Shown here one piece after another: positions 42,697-47,885 of a stretch of DNA of 47,885 nucleotides. The translations under genes were made by a program, and so were the position numbers. Source of the stretch: Actinomycetes bacterium (GTDB lineage: Bacteria; Actinomycetota; Actinomycetes; Actinomycetales; Dermatophilaceae); NCBI GenBank assembly GCA_029552065.1, contig JAKPEG010000109.1, positions 1 through 47,885 of the forward strand, in the 5' to 3' direction. The notes beneath the pieces were generated by a model. It was not told where the DNA came from. It was given only the letters and a program-made list of their open reading frames with translations, and ran no database searches. How positions within the stretch are numbered: position 1 is the stretch's first letter; each line of letters opens with the position of its first letter.

Positions 42697-44055
42697 ATGA
42701 CCGCACCTCGGACCCGTCGGGTCGTCATCGTCGGGGCCGGGCCCTCGGGGCTGTTCGCCGCTCAGGCACTCATGGGTCAGACCGACGTGCCGGTGAGCGT
42801 CGACCTGGTCGACCGGCTCCCGGCGCCCTATGGCCTGCTGCGTTACGGCGTCGCGCCCGACCACACGAGCATCAAATCGGTCGCGACTGCGCTCGCCCGC
42901 ACCTTCGACCACGAGACGGTGCGCTTCTTCGGCAACGTCGAGTTCGGCCGGGACACCACGCGCGAGGAGTTGCTCGCGGCATACGACGCGGTCGTGTATG
43001 CCGCGGGAGCCAGCGAGGACACCCGGCTCGGCGTGGCGGGCGAAGACCTCGCCGGCAGCCGCTCGGCGCGGGAGTTCGTCGCCTGGTATTCCGGCCATCC
43101 CGATGCCCCGGCCCAGGACCTCACGGGGGTCTCCTCGGCGGCGGTCATCGGGGTCGGCAACGTCGCGGTCGACGTGGCCCGGATCCTCGCCAAAACGGCC
43201 GAGTCGCTCGAGGTCACGGACATGCCCGACGCGGTGCTCGCCGAGCTGCATCGGCACAGGTGCGACGACATCTGGGTGGTGGCCCGGCGCGGCCCGCAGC
43301 ATGCCGCGTTCACGACCGTCGAGCTGCGCGAGCTCGTCCACACGCTGGGCCTGGCCGTCACGGTGACCCCGGACGCCTTCGACGGCATCGACGAGGCCGC
43401 CCTCGACCGGCGCACCCGGGCCAACGTCGAGATCCTCCGCGAGGCGGCGGCCACGGTCGTCGACAACCCCCGTCGTCGGCTGCACTTCGCCTTCTGGCGT
43501 CGCCCGGTGGCGATCGAGGGCGACGGGAGGGTCGAGGCGCTCGTCGTGGAGCGGACCCGGCTGGACGACTTCGGCAGGGTCGTCGGCACGGGCGAGCAGT
43601 CGCGGCTGCCCGTCCAGTTGGTCCTACGCTCGATCGGCTATCGGTCGGTGCCGCTGCCGGGGGTGCCCTTCGACGCCGGGCGCGGGGTCGTCGCCAACGT
43701 CGAGGGCCGGGTCGTCGACGCCGACGGCGCCGTGCAGCCGCGGGAGTACGTCGTCGGCTGGATCAAGCGGGGACCGGTCGGGGTGATCGGCACGAACAAG
43801 TCCGACGCCTCCCAGACAGTCCGTCACCTGCTGGCCGACCTCGCCGACCTCGCGGACCTCGGTGACGACCCGGAAGCCTCCGAGCCGACGGTCGACCTCG
43901 GCTCCGCGTTGGCCGCGCGCGGCGCGCGCGTGGCGACGCTCGCCGACTGGCGCACGATCGACGCGGCGGAGATCGCCCTCGGCGAGGGCAAGGGTCGGAC
44001 GCGGACCAAGATCGCCACCTGGTCCGAGCTGCTCGACCTCTGCCGCGGCAGCTGA
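42697..44055 (+). CDS. fprA: FAD-dependent NADPH-ferredoxin reductase (FprA/adrenodoxin-reductase-like)
   Basis: This 452-residue flavoprotein has the FAD motif VVIVGAGPSGLFAAQAL, VDLVDRLPAPYGLLRYGVAPDH, a second dinucleotide motif AAVIGVGNVAVDVARILAK, and YVVGWIKRGPVGVIGTNKSDA near the C-terminus. All are hallmarks of the mycobacterial FprA family. It supplies electrons to ferredoxins. The ATG at 42697 follows GGGGAGG by six bases. It is separated from the antiporter by 65 bases and is convergent with the lipase. Confidence 0.93.
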   Translation: MTAPRTRRVVIVGAGPSGLFAAQALMGQTDVPVSVDLVDRLPAPYGLLRYGVAPDHTSIKSVATALARTFDHETVRFFGNVEFGRDTTREELLAAYDAVVYAAGASEDTRLGVAGEDLAGSRSAREFVAWYSGHPDAPAQDLTGVSSAAVIGVGNVAVDVARILAKTAESLEVTDMPDAVLAELHRHRCDDIWVVARRGPQHAAFTTVELRELVHTLGLAVTVTPDAFDGIDEAALDRRTRANVEILREAAATVVDNPRRRLHFAFWRRPVAIEGDGRVEALVVERTRLDDFGRVVGTGEQSRLPVQLVLRSIGYRSVPLPGVPFDAGRGVVANVEGRVVDADGAVQPREYVVGWIKRGPVGVIGTNKSDASQTVRHLLADLADLADLGDDPEASEPTVDLGSALAARGARVATLADWRTIDAAEIALGEGKGRTRTKIATWSELLDLCRGS

Positions 44056-44060
44056 TCCGG

Positions 44061-44114
44061 CGTCCGGTGCGGGCGCCGGGAGTGCGCCGGTGAACGTCCG
44101 GTGCGGGCGCCGGG
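44061..44114. repeat. 20-bp direct repeat between convergent genes
   Basis: CGTCCGGTGCGGGCGCCGGG occurs at 44061-44080 and again at 44095-44114. It lies between the fprA and lipase 3' ends. GCGGG-TC-CCCGC follows at about 44127. It could contribute to termination. Confidence 0.6.
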
Positions 44115-44140
44115 CTCAGCCGAGCGGGTCCCCGCGGCGC

Positions 44141-45403
44141 CTAGGACAGAGCCATCCGCGGCTCGCCGGCGAGCAGCCCGCTGCCGGAGATCGTGCAGGT
44201 GCCGCCGCGCGGGGTGCCGCCGTTCCATACCTGCCGGACGCAGGATCGCTCGGCGAGCTGGCCCCAGTAGTTGGGGTGGAGGGACTCCTGCACGTAGTAG
44301 TTGCTGCCGAGGGTCGACACGGTGCGGATCTGGTCGATCCACTCGGACTTGTCGACGGCCCCGGCCTGGGTCCACGAGGTCAGCCCCTTCTCCTCGAGCA
44401 GGCCGACCGTGTTCTCGCACAGGCGGCGGCCGTTGAAGGCGCTCTGCAGTTCGAGGATCTTCGCCCCGGCGATGCCCGAGGCGGTCACCGCCGACTTCAC
44501 CGTCGAGTTGATCGTCGGCAGCGCGGTGGCATTGGCCCAGTCGGCGTCCCGGTTCCAGAAGCCGCACCCGCCGGTGCTCTGCCGGGTGTAACCAGATTGG
44601 CTGTAGCGGAAGCCGGACGCCGGTGGGATCGGCGAGGGGTAGTCCTGCACGACGAGCGTCCAGGAGCCATCGGCATACCCCGCGTTGCGCATGGCCTGCC
44701 GGACATTGGTGAGGGCGGTGACGATCCGGCCGCGCACGGCGGTGACGTTGGTGGAGGTGAAGTTCGCCTTCACCGACGAGTCGTCGTAGCAATAGTCCGG
44801 CCACCACGAGGGTGAGGTGAGGAAGTCGGTCACGCACGACTGGACGATCGAGGCGAAGTTGAAGTCGTTGCCGCCGATGCTCACGACGACCATGCGGACG
44901 TTGTGTCCGGTGGCGAAGTCCTGCAGCATGCGGGCCTGCCCCCGGCGTCCGGAGCCACCGTCGTAGAAGTCGAGCCCGGGCTTGAAGTAGCCGCTCGAGT
45001 CGGTGTAAGTGCTCGTCTTCGCGCCGGAGCAGGCGAGGTCGACGCCGTTGACGCCGCCGCCGATGTAGGCGGACGCGGCCCAGCTGCGGTGGCAGCGCGC
45101 GATCTGCTCGGCCGTCCGGGCGGCGTTGTCGAAGTATGCCGTCGGGCCGAGCGCGTCGACGTAGGACGAGCTCACGTTGGAGTTGCCGGCCCATCGCCCG
45201 GCCTCGCCCGAGATGTAACTGTCGCCGAGCGAGGCCACCCACGGGGCACCCACGCCCGGACCGTCGGCGGCCGCGGGGGTCGCCGCAGCCACGGTGGCGA
45301 CGGCGACAGCGCCGGCGAGCAGGCCGGCGGCGGCATAGCGCAGGCGGCGGCGGAGGCGGACGGGGAGTCGGTGCCCGTGCGGAACGGTGGTGGGCTCGGC
45401 CAT
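44141..45403 (-). CDS. secreted SGNH (GDSL-type) lipase/esterase
   Basis: This 420-residue secreted hydrolase has a signal peptide (basic RLPVRLRRRLRY, then AAAGLLAGAVAVATVAAATPAAADG). Block I is SLGDSYISGEAG (catalytic Ser), block III is VSIGGNDFNF (oxyanion Asn), and block V is ESLHPNYWGQ (catalytic His). Several cysteines suggest disulfides. AGGAGA precedes the ATG at 45403, which was chosen because the signal sequence begins there. Substrates are lipids or polysaccharide esters. It is divergent from the alpha-glucosidase gene. Confidence 0.93.
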   Translation of the reverse strand: MAEPTTVPHGHRLPVRLRRRLRYAAAGLLAGAVAVATVAAATPAAADGPGVGAPWVASLGDSYISGEAGRWAGNSNVSSSYVDALGPTAYFDNAARTAEQIARCHRSWAASAYIGGGVNGVDLACSGAKTSTYTDSSGYFKPGLDFYDGGSGRRGQARMLQDFATGHNVRMVVVSIGGNDFNFASIVQSCVTDFLTSPSWWPDYCYDDSSVKANFTSTNVTAVRGRIVTALTNVRQAMRNAGYADGSWTLVVQDYPSPIPPASGFRYSQSGYTRQSTGGCGFWNRDADWANATALPTINSTVKSAVTASGIAGAKILELQSAFNGRRLCENTVGLLEEKGLTSWTQAGAVDKSEWIDQIRTVSTLGSNYYVQESLHPNYWGQLAERSCVRQVWNGGTPRGGTCTISGSGLLAGEPRMALS

Positions 45404-45752
45404 GGCGGGGGTCTCCTGTCGACGCGGGCGACTTGTGCGGACGGCCCGCGTGCGCGGCCCCCTCGGCCGGGCCCCACTGTGGCACAGCCCGACCGCGTGT
45501 GGCAGCAGAACGGCGGAAGAACCTCGTCCTGGCCGGTCGGTCAGAGCAGGGCGCGGAAGGCGGCGACGTCCCCCGCCTGCCAATCGGTGTGGTCGTTGCG
45601 CCAGCCCTCGAGATGGTGCAAGAGCCGGTGCGAGTTGGCGGTCGCGTGGCCGCGCACGCGGCGGGGAGTAGCGTGAGGGCGGCCGCGAGCGCGGCATACC
45701 CTCATGCCCGTCGCCTTTCCGCGCACCCCACCCTAGAACCGGAGAGTATGCC
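45404..45752. other. intergenic region with a short conserved-looking frame
   Basis: About 350 bases between divergent lipase and GH13 genes. On the minus strand a frame ending at the TGA at 45541 (GTG at 45678 to 45541, about 45 codons) has G/C third positions and reads SHRLLHHLEGWRNDHTDWQA-GDVAAFRALL. It may be a small gene or the tail of a degraded one, and I cannot name it. Two octamer copies lie at 45684-45755. Confidence 0.4.
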
Positions 45753-47507
45753 GTGCCCGACGAGCCAGCCCCGGCGCCCACCGCGTTGCCCAGCAGGATG
45801 CCCAATGCGTTGTCCAGCACGATGCCCACCATGGCTGACCCCGCACCCTGGTGGAAGACCTCGGTGGTCTACCAGGTCTATCCGCGCAGTTTCGCGGACG
45901 GCGACGGCGACGGCATCGGCGACCTGCCGGGGCTCATCGCGCGGCTCGACCACATCCACGACCTCGGTGCGGACATCCTCTGGGTGTCGCCGTTCTATCC
46001 CTCGCCGCAGGCCGACAACGGCTATGACGTGAGCGACTACCAGGACGTCGACCCGCTCTTCGGCACGCTCGCCGACGTCGACCGGCTCATCGCCGAACTG
46101 CACGCACGGGGGATGAAGCTCGTCATCGACATCGTCGTCAACCACACGAGTGACGCGCATCCGTGGTTCGTCGAATCTCGTTCCAGCGCAGACAATCCCA
46201 AGCGCGACTGGTATTGGTGGCGTCCGCCACGTGAGGGCTTCGCGCTGGGTGATCCCGGGGCCGAGCCGACCGAGTGGCAGTCCTTCTTCAGCGGCTCCAC
46301 CTGGGAGCCGGACGCACAGGCCGGCGCCTATTACCTGCACCTGTTCGAGCGGCGCCAACCCGACCTCAACTGGGAGAACCCGCAGGTGCGGGCCGCCGTC
46401 CACGAAATGTTGCGGTGGTGGCTCGACCGTGGCGTCGACGGTTTCCGTTTCGACGTCATCAACCTCGTGAGCAAGTCGATCGCCGCGGACGGATCCGGCT
46501 GGTTCTTCAACGGCCCCCGCATCCACGAATTCCTCCACGAAATGAACCGCGAGTCCTGGGCCGGTCGCCGGATTGCCGGGGGAGGGGCGGTCTTCACGGT
46601 CGGCGAGACCCCCAACGCCTCGGTCGAGGACGCGCGTCTCCATACCGACCCGACCCGCGGCGAGGTCGACATGGTCTTCCAGTTCGAGCACATGGGCGTC
46701 GACCACGGTCCCGGTGGTCGATACGACGTGCGCCCGGTCGACTGGGTGGCGATGAAGGAGGTCCTCGACCGTTGGCAGCGAGGCCTGGCCGAGGTCGGCT
46801 GGAACTCCCTCTATTGGTGCAACCACGACCAGCCGCGGCCGGTGTCGCGCTACGGCGCCGGCGACACGGCATACCGCGACTCCTCGGCGAAGGCGCTGGC
46901 GACCGTCCTGCATCTGCAGCGGGGGACGCCGTTCGTCTACCAGGGCGAGGAACTGGGGATGGCGAACTACCCCTTCACCTCGCTGGACCAGCTCGACGAC
47001 GTCGAATCGCGCAACTGGGCGCGGGCGGCGCTTGCGCGGGGCGTCGACCCCGCGCAGGTGCTCGCCGCCGTCAACGTCCAGAGCCGCGACCATGCGCGCA
47101 CACCCATGCAGTGGGATGCGGGGCCGCATGCGGGCTTCACGACGGGCACCCCGTGGTTGCCTGTCAACCCCGACCATGTGCGGGTCAACGCGGCCGCACA
47201 ACGCGCAGACCCCGACTCGGTCCTGGCCCACTACCGGCGGCTCATTGCGCTGCGCCGCCAGCTTCCGGTCCTCGTCGACGGCCGGTTCGAGTTGCTCCTG
47301 CCCGACCACCCGCACGTGGTGGCCTTCACCCGGCGGCTGGGCTCCGAGGCGCTGCTCGTCGTTGCCAACCTCGGCTCCGAACCCGCCCAGGTCGAGCTTC
47401 CGGACTCGTGGGCCGACAGCACCGTCCTGCTCGCCTCCGGTATGCCGTCCGCCCCCCTCCCGTGGGGGCGGCTGGCTCCATGGGAGGCGCGGATCCACGC
47501 AAGCTGA
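45753..47507 (+). CDS. GH13 alpha-glucosidase/oligo-1,6-glucosidase-like
   Basis: This 584-residue cytoplasmic glycoside hydrolase has the GH13 motifs DIVVNHTSDAHPWF (region I), GVDGFRFDVINLV (nucleophile Asp), FTVGETPNAS (acid/base Glu), and YWCNHDQPRPVSRYG (transition-state Asp). GEELGMANYPF and ARTPMQWD are typical of alpha-glucosidases and oligo-1,6-glucosidases. The GTG start follows GGAGAG by seven bases. The first 30 residues are a poorly conserved Pro/Ala/Met-rich tail. It may release glucose from maltose- or isomaltose-type oligosaccharides. Trehalose synthase or sucrose hydrolase activity is less likely. Confidence 0.93.
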   Translation: MPDEPAPAPTALPSRMPNALSSTMPTMADPAPWWKTSVVYQVYPRSFADGDGDGIGDLPGLIARLDHIHDLGADILWVSPFYPSPQADNGYDVSDYQDVDPLFGTLADVDRLIAELHARGMKLVIDIVVNHTSDAHPWFVESRSSADNPKRDWYWWRPPREGFALGDPGAEPTEWQSFFSGSTWEPDAQAGAYYLHLFERRQPDLNWENPQVRAAVHEMLRWWLDRGVDGFRFDVINLVSKSIAADGSGWFFNGPRIHEFLHEMNRESWAGRRIAGGGAVFTVGETPNASVEDARLHTDPTRGEVDMVFQFEHMGVDHGPGGRYDVRPVDWVAMKEVLDRWQRGLAEVGWNSLYWCNHDQPRPVSRYGAGDTAYRDSSAKALATVLHLQRGTPFVYQGEELGMANYPFTSLDQLDDVESRNWARAALARGVDPAQVLAAVNVQSRDHARTPMQWDAGPHAGFTTGTPWLPVNPDHVRVNAAAQRADPDSVLAHYRRLIALRRQLPVLVDGRFELLLPDHPHVVAFTRRLGSEALLVVANLGSEPAQVELPDSWADSTVLLASGMPSAPLPWGRLAPWEARIHAS

Positions 47508-47694
47508 ACGCGGCCGATGGTGACCGCCTCGTCCGTCGACTCCCGATCGGACAGTCACGGTTCGTCGCGAGCCACGTGGGACTGTCGCTCTCACGGTGGA
47601 AGGGCGGCATCCCATGCGGAAGCGTCACAGTCCCAGCGGAAGCGTCACGGCCTCGAGCGGAAGGGCCGCCGCCCCATCGGTCAACCCCGCTTCT
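47508..47694. other. intergenic region
   Basis: Short direct repeats (GGAAGCGTCAC twice near 47620 and 47638, and CGGAAGGGC variants). No gene or convincing terminator seen. Confidence 0.5.
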
Positions 47695-47885
47695 TCATTC
47701 GCGTGGGGGGTTTAGGTGGAAGTGGACGGTTTTGATTCCTGCGGGGGTGGTGGTGATGGTGTGGTGGTAGTGGGGGTCGTGGATGTGTCGGTGGTGTTGT
47801 CCGCAGAGGGGGATGGCGTGGTGGAGGTTGGTGTGGCCGCCGGTGGTCCAGGGGTGTTGGTGGTGTAGGTCGCACCAGGCGTAGG
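47695..47885 (-). CDS. HNH endonuclease-domain protein, 3' end only (DUF222/13E12-type)
   Basis: Only the last 62 codons are in the window, so the gene continues beyond the right end. The reading (YAWCDLHHQHPWTTGG, HTNLHHAIPLCGQHHRHIHD, then HYHHTITTTPAGIKTVHFHL) contains the HNH signature CDLHH...TNL...LCxxHHR. This family is often multicopy in actinobacterial genomes, commonly with an N-terminal DUF222 domain. It may be a mobile or recombination-prone sequence. It is rich in His and Thr, and uses many A- and C-ending codons (ACC, CAC, ATC, CTA, CCA). Confidence 0.85.
   Translation of the reverse strand, partial: YAWCDLHHQHPWTTGGHTNLHHAIPLCGQHHRHIHDPHYHHTITTTPAGIKTVHFHLNPPRE

Overview
This is a high-GC (around 70% by eye) actinobacterial chromosome segment with GTG starts, Shine-Dalgarno sites of the GGAG/GAAGG type, and strong C/G third-position bias. 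The gene content (PucR-regulated acyl desaturase with its own ferredoxin reductase, stand-alone LigD polymerase domain, DUF222/HNH protein, KhtTU-type antiporter) suggests Micrococcales, perhaps near Intrasporangiaceae/Dermatophilaceae. That placement is inference. I saw no rRNA, tRNA, CRISPR array or insertion sequence.

Layout. 1-4160: a small hypothetical gene, then an unusual secreted alpha/beta-hydrolase fused through a membrane helix to an ABC ATPase, translationally coupled to an ABC-2 permease. 4161-4869: a gene-free, repeat-rich stretch with long direct repeats, a perfect 18-bp hairpin and a 33-bp tandem array. 4870-7449: an aminoglycoside-phosphotransferase-like kinase and a secreted Ig/DUF4214 surface protein. 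7567-11471: a divergent PucR regulator facing a ferredoxin reductase-desaturase pair. 11620-16285: an operon of two CHAT (caspase-like) proteins, the second anchored in the membrane with a CBM9-like outer domain, then a small protein. 16423-22505: LigD-type polymerase, an S1C protease and a MoxR-DUF58-VWA-VWA chaperone operon.

22650-35170 is a catabolic block that appears to be one regulon. A LacI-family regulator sits in the middle. The identical 12-mer TCAAACGATTGA lies at all three outward promoters: before an SDR/two-subunit ThDP dehydrogenase/VOC operon, between a solute-binding-like/muconolactone-isomerase-like operon and a Gfo/Idh dehydrogenase, and before an operon of a PcaB-like lyase plus a complete CUT2 sugar-type ABC transporter. 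The substrate is unknown and I do not recognise the pathway. This is the best candidate for an undescribed system, with the CHAT/CBM9 pair second.

35326-47885 is housekeeping and accessory: a Doc/RHH toxin-antitoxin pair with its own palindrome, a frameshifted small gene, nadE, a DUF1015 protein, a potassium channel divergent from a KhtT/KhtU-like antiporter, an FprA-like ferredoxin reductase, an SGNH lipase, a GH13 alpha-glucosidase and the 3' end of an HNH gene.

Over the whole window the octamer GTATGCCG (or its complement CGGCATAC) is repeated about 56 times, equally on both strands, where base composition predicts about two. It is sparser in the catabolic block.
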